Source: Cenarchaeum sp.
GTDB lineage: Archaea > Thermoproteota > Nitrososphaeria > Nitrososphaerales > Nitrosopumilaceae
Assembly: GCA_007570915.1 (NCBI GenBank)
Contig: RKSK01000192.1
Location: 1 to 11,348 of the forward strand
Length of the DNA stretch: 11,348 nucleotides
Reading direction: 5' to 3'
Positions within the stretch are counted from its first letter, which is position 1; every line of letters begins with the position of its first letter. The notes under the pieces were generated by a model. The model ran no database searches. It was not told where the DNA came from and was given only the letters and a program-made list of their open reading frames with translations. Positions 1 through 6,967 of this stretch are shown piece by piece. Both the position numbers and the translations under genes were made by a program.

Positions 1-94
1 GCCAGGGCCGCCAAACGCGCGGGAGACCTCGCCCCCGCGGCCCAAACGCGCCCCGCTGCGATCGGGATCCGCCCCGGCGGCGCCCTGCAAAAGT

Positions 95-104
95 CTTATC
101 TATA
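95..104 (+). promoter_or_regulatory. TATA-like box of the ATP-cone/NrdD-like gene
   Basis: The AT-rich stretch CTTATCTATA stands in otherwise very GC-rich DNA, centred about 26 nt before the ATG at 126. In archaea transcription starts about 25 nt below the TATA box, so the message would be leaderless. The rest of positions 1-125 shows no convincing coding region. The 8-mer TAACCGCC at 103-110, overlapping the box, recurs at 2312-2319 upstream of nrdJ. Confidence 0.6.
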
Positions 105-125
105 ACCGCCACAGGCGCCGCGCGC

Positions 126-2210
126 ATGGCCATGGAGGCACAAAGCGAGCCGCGCCGCGACGGCCTCGTAAAGTCGACGTCGCGGCGCGTGCGCATGATC
201 TTCTCGGTCATGGCCAGCCCCAACCGCATAGACATACTGCGCATCCTCAACTCAAAGGGCCCGCTCACCTACTCGGAGCTCAAGTCGCTGGCCGGCTTTC
301 GCTCAAAGAAGGAGAGCGGCAAGTTTGCCTACCACCTGCGCAAGCTCCTCAAGCAGTCCCTCGTCACGCTAAACAGGTCAGAAAAGCGCTACACGATAAC
401 AAACCTCGGCAAGCTCGTCCTCAGCCTCGCGAGGCAGATCGAGGAGCGCTCCATCATAGAGAGCGGCAAGATGTACGTGCGCACGTCGCACGAGTCGATC
501 GAGGAGTTCAAGCCCTACAGGATAACGCAGTCGCTCACGCGCGAGGGCGGCCTCCCGCCGGAGCTCGCCCAAAAGATAACAGAGGAGGTCGAGAACCGGA
601 TATACAAGTACCAGACGACCTACCTGACCGGCTCGCTCATACGCGAGATGGTAAACTCTGTCCTGCTAGAGCACGGCAACGAGGAGTACCGCAACAAGCT
701 CGCGCGCCTGGGCCTGCCCGTCTATGACATCAACGAGATGCTCTCAAACGTCGTCAACGAGGACAACGGCGTCGAGGGCCTGCTGTTCCGCACGGGCCAG
801 GAGGTCTTCGCCGAGCACCTCCTCACAAACATACTCTCAAAGGACGTCGCCGACTCGCACCTGTCAGGGGACCTGCACATCACAAACCCCGGCGTGTGGT
901 CGATGCTGCCGGACACGATATTTGTCAACATACGCGACCTGCTTGACGGCGGCATAGACCTGGGCGGCAAGCTCCCTGACGCGGCGCGCCCGTGCGCGCC
1001 AAAGTCCGCCGACGACCTCGGCGCGCTGCTCTCAGTCGCGATATCGCTGCTCTCGCGCGAGGCCTCGCAGGAGCTCGTCATAGACGGGCTCGTGCCCATG
1101 ATGGCGCGGCACGCGCGCGCCGGCGCCGACGTCGAGCGCAGGATCGCCGACGCGCTCGTCACGTCGTCCGTCGCGCCAAAGTACAACTCGCGCCCGACGC
1201 TCGTCACGCTGCGCGTCCCGCTCGGGCAGGACTCAAAGGCCGTCGCGTCGCTGCTCGCGGCGTACCTAAACTATGCGCGCCTCACGCCGACGCCGCGCGT
1301 GGGCATCGTCATAGACCACTCGCGCGGGCGAGTCTCTGACGTGTCAGGCGCCGTCTCGGAGATAGTCGCCCTGGGCGGCCACGTCGCGTTCTCAAAGGGC
1401 GTGTCCTCGTGGGGGGGCATCGTCGCCTCGCCGCACCACGACGCAGGCTCGCTCTCGGTCCACCTCGGGTCCGTCTCGCTAAACCTGCCGCGCCTGGCAT
1501 TCGAGTCAAACAAGGACGAGGTCTACTTTCGCGCGCGCCTCGCGCTGCTGATGACGCCCGTCCTCGAGTCCATGGCCCACCGCAAAAAGGCGATATCGGA
1601 CCTGACGCGGCGCGGCCTCAACCCCCTCCTCGCAAAGAACACGCAGTACATGCAAAAGATCACCTTTACGCTCGACGTCAACGTCCTGGGCCTGCGCGAG
1701 GCCGTCTGCGACATACTCCAGTGCGGGGACCGCAGCGACGCCGTCATGCAAAAGGTCCTCGAGACTGCCATCGAGATCGCCTCAAAGAAGGGCAAGGAGA
1801 CCGGCGACGACGTGCGCGTCTGCATGGTCGACAGCGACGCGACGGTGCGCCTCGCGGCCCTCGACGGCGCCAAGTACGGCAAGAACTCGCTCATAAGCGC
1901 GATCGACGCCGAGTCCTACTCGGCCGGCGTCTCCGTAGCCGCCGCCGACCTGCCGTCGCTGACGCCAAAGAGCGCCCCCGTCGCCGAGGCCGCGCGCCTC
2001 TCGGCGTCGCTGCGCGGCAGCCTCCTCGTCTCGGTCAACCTCCCGGAGGGCTCCGAGCCCCCTGCGATCAGGTCGGCCGTCGAGGCCGCCGCGAGCCTCT
2101 ATGACTCGTTCCGGCCCTCGATGAGGGTCCGGACGTGCGGCGAGTGCGGCCACAAGGGCGTCGCGGCGGGCTCAAAGTGCCCCAAGTGCAAGTCCGTCTG
2201 CGTGGTCTAG
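126..2210 (+). CDS. Winged-helix + ATP-cone + degenerate NrdD-like protein, putative regulator of ribonucleotide reductase
   Basis: Seen: residues about 20-105 look like an ArsR-type winged helix (ASPNRIDILRIL, then a KFAYHLRKLLKQSLV recognition helix). Residues about 116-185 match an ATP-cone, the nucleotide-sensing domain of ribonucleotide reductases. From about 190 onward the protein resembles anaerobic reductase NrdD: GDLHITNPGVW (248-258), GSVSLNLPRLAFES (448-461), FTLDVNVLGLREAV (514-527), and a C-terminal zinc ribbon with Cys671, Cys674, Cys685 and Cys688. The protein ends at residue 694, just where NrdD would carry its R-V-x-G-Y glycyl-radical loop. No cysteine lies between 290 and 528, where NrdD has its thiyl cysteine shortly before the NLPR motif. 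Inference: no reductase activity; a DNA-binding sensor of ATP/dATP acting on ribonucleotide reductase genes, like bacterial NrdR. It lies 175 nt upstream of nrdJ on the same strand. The ATG at 126 fits the TATA box; an ATG at 132 is the alternative. Confidence 0.85.
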   Translation: MAMEAQSEPRRDGLVKSTSRRVRMIFSVMASPNRIDILRILNSKGPLTYSELKSLAGFRSKKESGKFAYHLRKLLKQSLVTLNRSEKRYTITNLGKLVLSLARQIEERSIIESGKMYVRTSHESIEEFKPYRITQSLTREGGLPPELAQKITEEVENRIYKYQTTYLTGSLIREMVNSVLLEHGNEEYRNKLARLGLPVYDINEMLSNVVNEDNGVEGLLFRTGQEVFAEHLLTNILSKDVADSHLSGDLHITNPGVWSMLPDTIFVNIRDLLDGGIDLGGKLPDAARPCAPKSADDLGALLSVAISLLSREASQELVIDGLVPMMARHARAGADVERRIADALVTSSVAPKYNSRPTLVTLRVPLGQDSKAVASLLAAYLNYARLTPTPRVGIVIDHSRGRVSDVSGAVSEIVALGGHVAFSKGVSSWGGIVASPHHDAGSLSVHLGSVSLNLPRLAFESNKDEVYFRARLALLMTPVLESMAHRKKAISDLTRRGLNPLLAKNTQYMQKITFTLDVNVLGLREAVCDILQCGDRSDAVMQKVLETAIEIASKKGKETGDDVRVCMVDSDATVRLAALDGAKYGKNSLISAIDAESYSAGVSVAAADLPSLTPKSAPVAEAARLSASLRGSLLVSVNLPEGSEPPAIRSAVEAAASLYDSFRPSMRVRTCGECGHKGVAAGSKCPKCKSVCVV

Positions 2211-2385
2211 GCGCATGAACAGGGCGCAGGGCGGCACGTATCCGCCGCCAGCGGCGCCCGCGCGCGCCCAAAGGCACCGTTTTCCGCCGGATACCGCAGG
2301 TCAATTTTGCTTAACCGCCGATCGGCCCGCGATCACAAGTTAATCTTATAACCACGCGGGTTGGCCCCCTGCGCGTCAGCTCATT
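2211..2385 (+). promoter_or_regulatory. Intergenic control region of nrdJ with TATA box
   Basis: No gene is seen in these 175 nt. A TATA-like CTTATAA at 2345-2351 is centred 38 nt before the TTG start, predicting transcription from about 2374 and a leader of roughly 10 nt without a Shine-Dalgarno sequence. A second AT-rich patch lies at 2302-2313. Possible control sequences are the 8-mer TAACCGCC at 2312-2319, which also overlaps the TATA box of the upstream gene, and a 7-bp inverted repeat GTATCCG (2238-2244) / CGGATAC (2288-2294). Both are short enough to be chance. Confidence 0.5.
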
Positions 2386-5028
2386 TTGGATACAACCCAG
2401 ACCCAAAACCCGATCGAGGCGATCAAAAAGCGCAACGGCGAGACGGCCCCCTTTGACCGCTCAAAGATCACGAGCGCCATAGACAGGGCCTTTGCGGCCG
2501 TGGGCCGCAGCGACCCCGAGGAGGCCGGCCGGCTCACCGAGAAGGTCATCCAAAAGCTCTACGTGCAGGGCTTCTCGTCCTCAAAGCCGAGCGTCGAGGA
2601 CATACAGGACATGGTCGAGTCGACGCTGATCGAGAACGAGCACAGCAGCGTCGCCAAGGCCTTCATCCTCTACAGGCACGAGCGGCGCAAGGTCCGCGAC
2701 GAAAAGATGCGCGTCCTCAACACGGCCTCCCTTGACCCCGTAGCGTCGGCCTTTGACGTCAACTCGCTGCGCGTCCTCTCCTCGCGCTACCTCCTGCGCA
2801 ACAGCCGCAGCGAGATAACAGAGTCGCCCTCGCAGATGTTCCGCAGGGTCGCCGTCCTCGTGAGCATCGCCGACGTCCTGCACGACGCGCGCGTCTTTGA
2901 GCGCGACGGCCGCCACTCGCAGAACGTCGACGAGGCCCTCTCGTACCTCTCAAAGCTCGACAGCTTTGACCAAAAGTTCAGGATCGGCGAGGACTACCTC
3001 AACAAGTGGCACTTTAGGGCGCTCATCAACCACTACGTGTCGCTCGCGCGCGCGGGATCGATGAGGGTCGGCTTTAAGGACCTCCTCACGATGCTCGCGA
3101 GCAAAAAGTTCGACTCGCACTCGGCGAGGATAGAGGAGTACTATGACCTGATGGTCTCGCAGGACTTTTTGCCAAACTCGCCGACGATGATGAACGCCGG
3201 CTGCCGCCTGGGCCAGCTCTCGGCGTGCTTTGTCCTTGACATGCCCGACAACATGGAGGGGATCATGAAGTCCACTGCCGACGCGGCCCTCATATTCCAG
3301 TCCGGCGGCGGCGTCGGGATAAACTACTCGCGGCTCCGCCAGGAGGGCGACATTGTCGCCTCGACGTCGGGCGTCGCGTCAGGCCCCGTCTCGTTCATGA
3401 ACATCATCAACACGGTGACCGAGGTCGTAAAGCAGGGCGGCAAGCGCAGGGGGGCCAACATGGGGATAATGGAGTCGTGGCACCCCGACATTGAAAAGTT
3501 TGTCACAAACAAGACAAAGCCCGGCGTGCTAGAGAACTTTAACGTGAGCGTCGGCATATGGGAGGACTTTTGGAAGGCCCTCGTCGGCGGTGGCGACTCA
3601 AAGTACACGCTGCGCAGCCCGCGCGACGGCTCGCCGGCCGGCGAGGTCAGCGCGCAGCACCTCATAGACGCCATAGCCCAGTCGGCCTGGAAGAGCGCCG
3701 AGCCGGGCCTCATATTCTTTGACCAGATAAACCGCCACAACGTCTTCGCCAAGGCCCGCGGCGAGCCGCTCCGCGCGACAAACCCGTGCGGCGAGCAGAG
3801 CCTCTACCCCTACGAGTCGTGCAACCTCGGCTCGATAAACCTCGCCAACTTTGTCAAGCGGCGGGCCGACGGCGAGTACGACTTTGACTGGCAGCGCTAC
3901 GAGGAGGCGATCCGCAAGACGACGCGGTTCCTGGACCACATCATCGACGTAAACCTCTACCCGATACCCGAGATCGACAGGGCCTCAAAGGACTCGAGGC
4001 GAATAGGCCTGGGCGTCATGGGCGTCGCCGACCTGCTCTACAAGCTGCGCATACCCTACAACTCGAGGGAGGGCTATGACATGCAGTCAAAGCTCGCCGA
4101 GGCCCTGACCTACTATTCCATGGAGGAGAGCGTGGCGATCGCAAAGTCCCTCGGCGCGTTCCCGCTGTGCGCGAGGACAGAGTACGCCGAGGGCAAGATA
4201 CCCGTCGCCGGCTACTATGAGAGGCCAAAGGACCAGCACACGTACGACTGGGACGCGCTGATCGAAAAGATAAAGGTCCACGGCATACGCAACGTCCTCA
4301 CGACGACCGTCGCGCCGACGGGCACGCTCTCGATGATCGCCCAGTGCTCCAACGGGATGGAGCCCATGTTTGCCCTCGTCTTTGAAAAGCGCGTGACCGT
4401 CGGCAAGTTCCTCTACGCGAACAAGGTCCTCGAGGGCGTCCTGCGCGAGAACGGCGCCTACTCGGACGAGACACTGGCTGCGATCGCGTCCAACTATGGC
4501 TCGCTGCGCGGCCTGGACGCCGTGCCGGCGTGGATGCAGAACGTCTTTGTCACGGCGATGGACATACACTGGTCGGACCACCTCCTCGCGCAGGCCGTCT
4601 GGCAGCAGTGGATAGGCAACGCGATAGCAAAGACGATAAACATGCCCTATGACGTGAGCGTCGAGGACGTCAAGGCCGCCTACCTACTCGCGCACGAGCT
4701 CGGCCTCAAGGGGATCACGATCTACCGCGACGGCTCGAGGCACACGCAGGTCCTGCACATGGCCGACGAGGGGGCCGAAAAGACCTTCGAGGTGAGGCCC
4801 AGCGAGTTTGTGACCGAGTTCGTCTCGGCGAGGATAAAGAACCCGTACGTGCGCGAGCAGGTAAACCGAGCCCTCGAGCTGCGCCCCGCGTCCGAGCGGC
4901 CCATCGAGGCGGCCCCCTCCGAGGTGCCCGAGGAGTCGCTCTGCCCGACGTGCAAGAACGCCCTCGTCTTCGCCGAGGGCTGCAACATCTGCATAGAGTG
5001 CGGCTTTAGCGGCTGCACGTCCGGCTAG
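2386..5028 (+). CDS. nrdJ: Class II (adenosylcobalamin-dependent) ribonucleoside reductase, NrdJ
   Basis: Reduces ribonucleotides to deoxyribonucleotides in the cytoplasm with a B12-generated thiyl radical. Seen: an N-terminal ATP-cone at residues about 10-100 (KKRNGETAPFDRSKITSAI), the allosteric site. The barrel has SACF with Cys281, then N466-P-C468-G-E470, the radical-site Asn/Cys/Glu triad, and Cys479 in SCNLGSINL. The 11-residue step from Cys468 to Cys479 equals that between Cys322 and Cys333 of the Thermotoga maritima class II enzyme, so Cys281 and Cys479 are the reducing pair. A phosphate loop PTGTLSM is at 644-650. The C-terminus carries a cysteine-rich tail (Cys853, 856, 866, 869, 872, 877) typical of NrdJ, which binds zinc or shuttles electrons. 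The TTG start is chosen because the next in-frame ATG lies inside the ATP-cone. Full length at 880 aa. The gene follows a putative regulator and has its own promoter. Confidence 0.96.
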   Translation: MDTTQTQNPIEAIKKRNGETAPFDRSKITSAIDRAFAAVGRSDPEEAGRLTEKVIQKLYVQGFSSSKPSVEDIQDMVESTLIENEHSSVAKAFILYRHERRKVRDEKMRVLNTASLDPVASAFDVNSLRVLSSRYLLRNSRSEITESPSQMFRRVAVLVSIADVLHDARVFERDGRHSQNVDEALSYLSKLDSFDQKFRIGEDYLNKWHFRALINHYVSLARAGSMRVGFKDLLTMLASKKFDSHSARIEEYYDLMVSQDFLPNSPTMMNAGCRLGQLSACFVLDMPDNMEGIMKSTADAALIFQSGGGVGINYSRLRQEGDIVASTSGVASGPVSFMNIINTVTEVVKQGGKRRGANMGIMESWHPDIEKFVTNKTKPGVLENFNVSVGIWEDFWKALVGGGDSKYTLRSPRDGSPAGEVSAQHLIDAIAQSAWKSAEPGLIFFDQINRHNVFAKARGEPLRATNPCGEQSLYPYESCNLGSINLANFVKRRADGEYDFDWQRYEEAIRKTTRFLDHIIDVNLYPIPEIDRASKDSRRIGLGVMGVADLLYKLRIPYNSREGYDMQSKLAEALTYYSMEESVAIAKSLGAFPLCARTEYAEGKIPVAGYYERPKDQHTYDWDALIEKIKVHGIRNVLTTTVAPTGTLSMIAQCSNGMEPMFALVFEKRVTVGKFLYANKVLEGVLRENGAYSDETLAAIASNYGSLRGLDAVPAWMQNVFVTAMDIHWSDHLLAQAVWQQWIGNAIAKTINMPYDVSVEDVKAAYLLAHELGLKGITIYRDGSRHTQVLHMADEGAEKTFEVRPSEFVTEFVSARIKNPYVREQVNRALELRPASERPIEAAPSEVPEESLCPTCKNALVFAEGCNICIECGFSGCTSG

Positions 5029-5036
5029 GCGGCCGC

Positions 5037-5816
5037 ATGCGCCGCGCCGCGCTCGCCGCAGCGCTTGCCGCCTCGGCGGCCCTTGTGGTGGCGGGGGTCG
5101 CGATCGCCCTGGCGCCCGGGGAGACGGGGCCTGCGACGCCGCGCCTGGGCCTGCCGGAGAACTTTGGCGTCATCGTCAACACGCCCTCGCGCGAGGCCAG
5201 CGTGCTAGACGCCGACTCTCACTTTGAGAGGCACCCCGGAATGCTAGGCGCGTACAATGACCTCTTTGCGGAGGTCAGGGGCGCGCTTGCCGAGTCGCAC
5301 CCCGGCGTCATGGTCGGCAACGCCGTCTCGCTTGACCGCATCATCAACCGCGGCAACGAGGCGTTCGTCGACGGCCTTGCGGCCGGCGACTTTGTCGCGT
5401 TCACGTACAGGCCAGTAAACCTGCTAAACGAGGTGTCCAGGACGCCGCAGGGGGCCATGGCGGACATGGCCGAGATGCTCCGGATCGCCGGGGGGCGGCA
5501 GGTCGCGCTGCTCGAGGCGGGGTGGACGTCCGCGGGGGACGTGGGCGGCGACGAGGAGGCGCAGGCCGAGTTTGCCGCCGCGCTGGCGGGCCTCGCGGCC
5601 TCCGAGCCGAGGATAGAGTTTGCAACGTGGTACCGCATGCACGACAGGGAGGCCGGCACGTGCGAGGTGGCAGCGGCGGACGCCGGCGGGTCGCTGCTGG
5701 CCACCGACGACGGCGAGTACGCCGCCTCGGCCCTGGGCAGCTATGTCTGCGGAGCGGGCCTGCTGCGCGCGGACGGCTCGCCAAAGCCGGCGTGGGAGGC
5801 GCTGGCCTCGCGCTGA
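5037..5816 (+). CDS. Secreted protein resembling the C-terminal half of a glycoside-hydrolase TIM barrel
   Basis: Seen: a basic-hydrophobic N-terminus (residues 1-27, alanine-rich, no lipobox cysteine) indicates a signal peptide or membrane anchor. The rest, 259 aa in total, alternates strands and helices: FGVIVNT, a helix YNDLFAEVRGALAE, VMVGNAV, FVAFTYRP, VALLEAGW with Glu160, IEFATWY, and GLLRADGSPKPAWEAL at the end. The last three motifs resemble strands 7 and 8 and the tail of clan-A glycosidases, where the Glu of the seventh strand is the nucleophile. The first strands and the Asn-Glu acid/base motif are not visible, so the barrel looks incomplete and catalysis is doubtful. Cys209 and Cys238 could form a disulfide outside the cell. 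The ATG lies 8 nt after the nrdJ stop, so it is probably co-transcribed with nrdJ although no functional link is evident. The fold assignment is inference. Confidence 0.75.
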   Translation: MRRAALAAALAASAALVVAGVAIALAPGETGPATPRLGLPENFGVIVNTPSREASVLDADSHFERHPGMLGAYNDLFAEVRGALAESHPGVMVGNAVSLDRIINRGNEAFVDGLAAGDFVAFTYRPVNLLNEVSRTPQGAMADMAEMLRIAGGRQVALLEAGWTSAGDVGGDEEAQAEFAAALAGLAASEPRIEFATWYRMHDREAGTCEVAAADAGGSLLATDDGEYAASALGSYVCGAGLLRADGSPKPAWEALASR

Positions 5817-5830
5817 GGGGCCAAAACAAC

Positions 5831-5840
5831 AGTTAATTGC
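5831..5840 (+). promoter_or_regulatory. TATA-like box of tRNA-Gly
   Basis: AGTTAATTGC is the only AT-rich patch between the stop codon at 5816 and the tRNA. Its centre is about 29 nt before the first base of the mature tRNA, the usual archaeal distance. Confidence 0.5.
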
Positions 5841-5863
5841 GAGCGCGCCCGCCGCGCGCGCGT

Positions 5864-5936
5864 GCGGTCATAGTATAGCATGGCAGTACGCTGGCCTTCC
5901 AAGCCCGTCACCCGGGTTCAAGTCCCGGTGACCGCA
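5864..5936 (+). tRNA. tRNA-Gly (anticodon TCC)
   Basis: The whole cloverleaf can be drawn. The acceptor stem is GCGGTCA with TGACCGC. The D arm is GTAT/GTAC. The anticodon loop is CTTCCAA with anticodon TCC at 34-36. The variable region has 4 nt. The T arm is CCGGG-TTCAAGT-CCCGG. The discriminator is A, and CCA is encoded at 5937-5939. There is no intron. The anticodon stem CTGGC/GCCCG has a T-C mismatch at 28-42, where a perfect stem would read GCCAG. The gene decodes GGA, and by wobble perhaps GGG, codons. It marks the left edge of a lower-GC island. Confidence 0.95.
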
Positions 5937-5946
5937 CCACCGAACC

Positions 5947-5956
5947 ACTGATCAGT
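5947..5956. repeat. 10-bp perfect palindrome just 3' of tRNA-Gly
   Basis: ACTGATCAGT is self-complementary and starts 8 nt after the encoded CCA of tRNA-Gly. It could form a small hairpin or be a protein site. No second copy of the tRNA 3' end was found by eye in the island, so it is not called an attachment site. Confidence 0.3.
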
Positions 5957-6029
5957 AGCCGAACGCCCTCCTCGTGCCGGTTTCCGCGCATCGCGGCCAT
6001 CGCGCGGCAGGGCATAATGCGGCGCGGGC

Positions 6030-6617
6030 TCACGCGGGCGCGCTCGAGAGAAGGGCCCAGAGAAGGGCAACTGCAGGGACTGTAGACATGAGTCCAATCC
6101 CGACTAGCAGCAGCGCCTGCCCCGCATGAACCCTTGGCGCAATCCACTCGCTGTAGTCCTCGAGCGTGCGTATGGTGCCGATGGCGTTGAGCTGCAGCCT
6201 GTGCCCAAGCTCGTCACCGGACATCATGCCTGCGCCTTTTGGGAAATCCGCGGAGCCGCCCTTGGGGGCAAGGGCAAACTCGCTAGAGGAGAGTATCTGC
6301 GATATCGGGCGCCCCTTGAGGGCGTGGATTGATATTATCATCGACACTATTATGGCGGCAATTCCCGCTACGCCGAGGCAGATCGCCGGGACTGCCAGTG
6401 ACCCGAAAATCGGTTCTAGGACGGAAAGGGCATCGCGGTCGGCTCTGGAATGCAGCGCGGCAAACCCTGTCATCGCGGCTGTTGTGATGCTAAGAACCAC
6501 AGCACCGGTGGAAATCGTGGATTTTGCCTTTGAGTGAAAACTCCCTATGGACCATTTCTGGAGCTCGATCTGGAAATAAATGGCCTGCAGGATAAGATCG
6601 TAATAGCCCATTACCAT
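6030..6617 (-). CDS. Small membrane protein with three predicted helices, function unknown
   Basis: Seen (195 aa from the ATG at 6617): an amphipathic N-terminal helix (YYDLILQAIYFQIELQKW), membrane helix 1 at about 34-55, helix 2 at about 71-97, a soluble stretch of some 65 residues including a helix LQLNAIGTIRTLEDYSEWI, and helix 3 at about 165-190. The plan of N-terminal helix, membrane pair, helical linker and last membrane helix recalls the SLATT and Pycsar transmembrane effector families of nucleotide-triggered defence proteins. No diagnostic motif is conserved clearly enough to assign it. The reading frame opens at a GTG at 6656, but the ATG at 6617 (AGGGCG just upstream) or at 6611 is more natural. 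The gene starts 57 nt after the stop of a 37-aa gene on the same strand and likely shares its promoter. GC of about 55% against about 72% in the first gene suggests acquisition. Confidence 0.7.
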   Translation of the reverse strand: MVMGYYDLILQAIYFQIELQKWSIGSFHSKAKSTISTGAVVLSITTAAMTGFAALHSRADRDALSVLEPIFGSLAVPAICLGVAGIAAIIVSMIISIHALKGRPISQILSSSEFALAPKGGSADFPKGAGMMSGDELGHRLQLNAIGTIRTLEDYSEWIAPRVHAGQALLLVGIGLMSTVPAVALLWALLSSAPA

Positions 6618-6674
6618 CGCCCTACGTGGAACTGCACAGGCTTCGCCCTGTTCCACGGGCGGCGGCCTCTTGGA

Positions 6675-6788
6675 TCATGGCCACTCGGGTCTGCGCTCTA
6701 GGTCTTTCTTGGACGGGACAAGGGGTATCCTGTCCCTGGGATCGCGCTTGCGCTTGAGCACCACGATAACATCGCCGTCTTCGTCCAT
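6675..6788 (-). CDS. 37-aa charged protein, copy 1 of a duplicated micro-gene
   Basis: Seen: a 37-codon frame starting MDEDGDVIVVLKRKRDPRDR and ending EWP. The acidic start is followed by a short hydrophobic run and a basic KRKRDPRDR core. A clear TATA box (6812-6820, minus strand) is centred about 28 nt before the ATG, so the message is probably leaderless. A diverged copy lies at 6968-7081: it has the same 37 codons, aligns without gaps, and has 17 of 37 residues identical with the RDPRDR core kept. Retention of frame and length across two diverged copies argues that it is or was a real gene. It lies upstream of the membrane-protein gene on the same strand and may form an operon with it. 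The family is not recognised. The charged, helix-poor core could bind nucleic acid or be an antitoxin-like partner, but that is speculation. Confidence 0.6.
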   Translation of the reverse strand: MDEDGDVIVVLKRKRDPRDRIPLVPSKKDLERRPEWP

Positions 6789-6820
6789 CGGCAGCCCCCG
6801 CGCCAGCGTGGCCTTATAAA
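6728..6820 (-). repeat. Direct repeat copy 1 (micro-gene 5' part plus promoter)
   Basis: The repeat pairs with 7021-7112. A block of 23 nt (6728-6750) is identical to 7021-7043. A second block of 21 nt (6777-6797) differs from 7070-7090 at one base only, and the distance between the blocks is 26 nt in both copies. The TATA boxes are also conserved. The copies are offset by about 293 nt in direct orientation. Confidence 0.85.
6812..6820 (-). promoter_or_regulatory. TATA box of the 37-aa gene and membrane-protein unit
   Basis: On the minus strand this reads TTTATAAGG, a good archaeal TATA box, with 25 nt between its core and the ATG. The same box is kept in the second copy at 7105-7110. The core is nearly palindromic, so some plus-strand transcription cannot be excluded, but no plus-strand start fits. 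Confidence 0.65.
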
Positions 6821-6967
6821 GATTACTAGCGGATCGCCCACCAACGACCCCTTAACACGGGAAACAAATTTGGGAACGAAACAAGCCTTGAAGAAGCCCA
6901 AAACAACCCATCGCCGTCGCCTCTTCCAGGTGCGCCATAAACGCCTGATGCCCGCAGCAGCACACTG
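6821..6967. other. Spacer between the two micro-gene copies, no supported gene
   Basis: About 147 nt at roughly 55% GC. A plus-strand TTG frame opens at 6870 and a minus-strand 28-codon frame runs from an ATG at 6938. Neither has a promoter at the right distance or any recognisable product. The spacer shows no homology to the membrane-protein gene that follows copy 1, so the duplication seems to cover only the micro-gene and its promoter. Confidence 0.4.

Noticed and set aside
992..1339. Long alternative-frame and antisense frames inside the regulator and nrdJ genes
   Set aside because: They are Arg/Ala-rich or Ser/Arg-rich translations typical of GC-rich shadow frames and overlap genes with clear domain matches.
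2211..2385. Cobalamin riboswitch upstream of the B12-dependent nrdJ
   Set aside because: The predicted leader is only about 10 nt, too short for a riboswitch, and no B12-box-like sequence was seen.
6618..6656. GTG start at 6656 for the membrane protein
   Set aside because: The extra 13 residues do not look membrane-helix related. ATGs at 6617 and 6611 are closer to the first predicted helix and to a G-rich site.
6698..6901. Minus-strand 67-codon frame over micro-gene copy 1
   Set aside because: It uses a different frame from the one conserved between the two copies and crosses the TATA box.
6854..6938. Minus-strand 28-codon frame between the micro-gene copies
   Set aside because: There is no TATA box at the right distance, no similarity to the duplicated protein, and the length is within chance.
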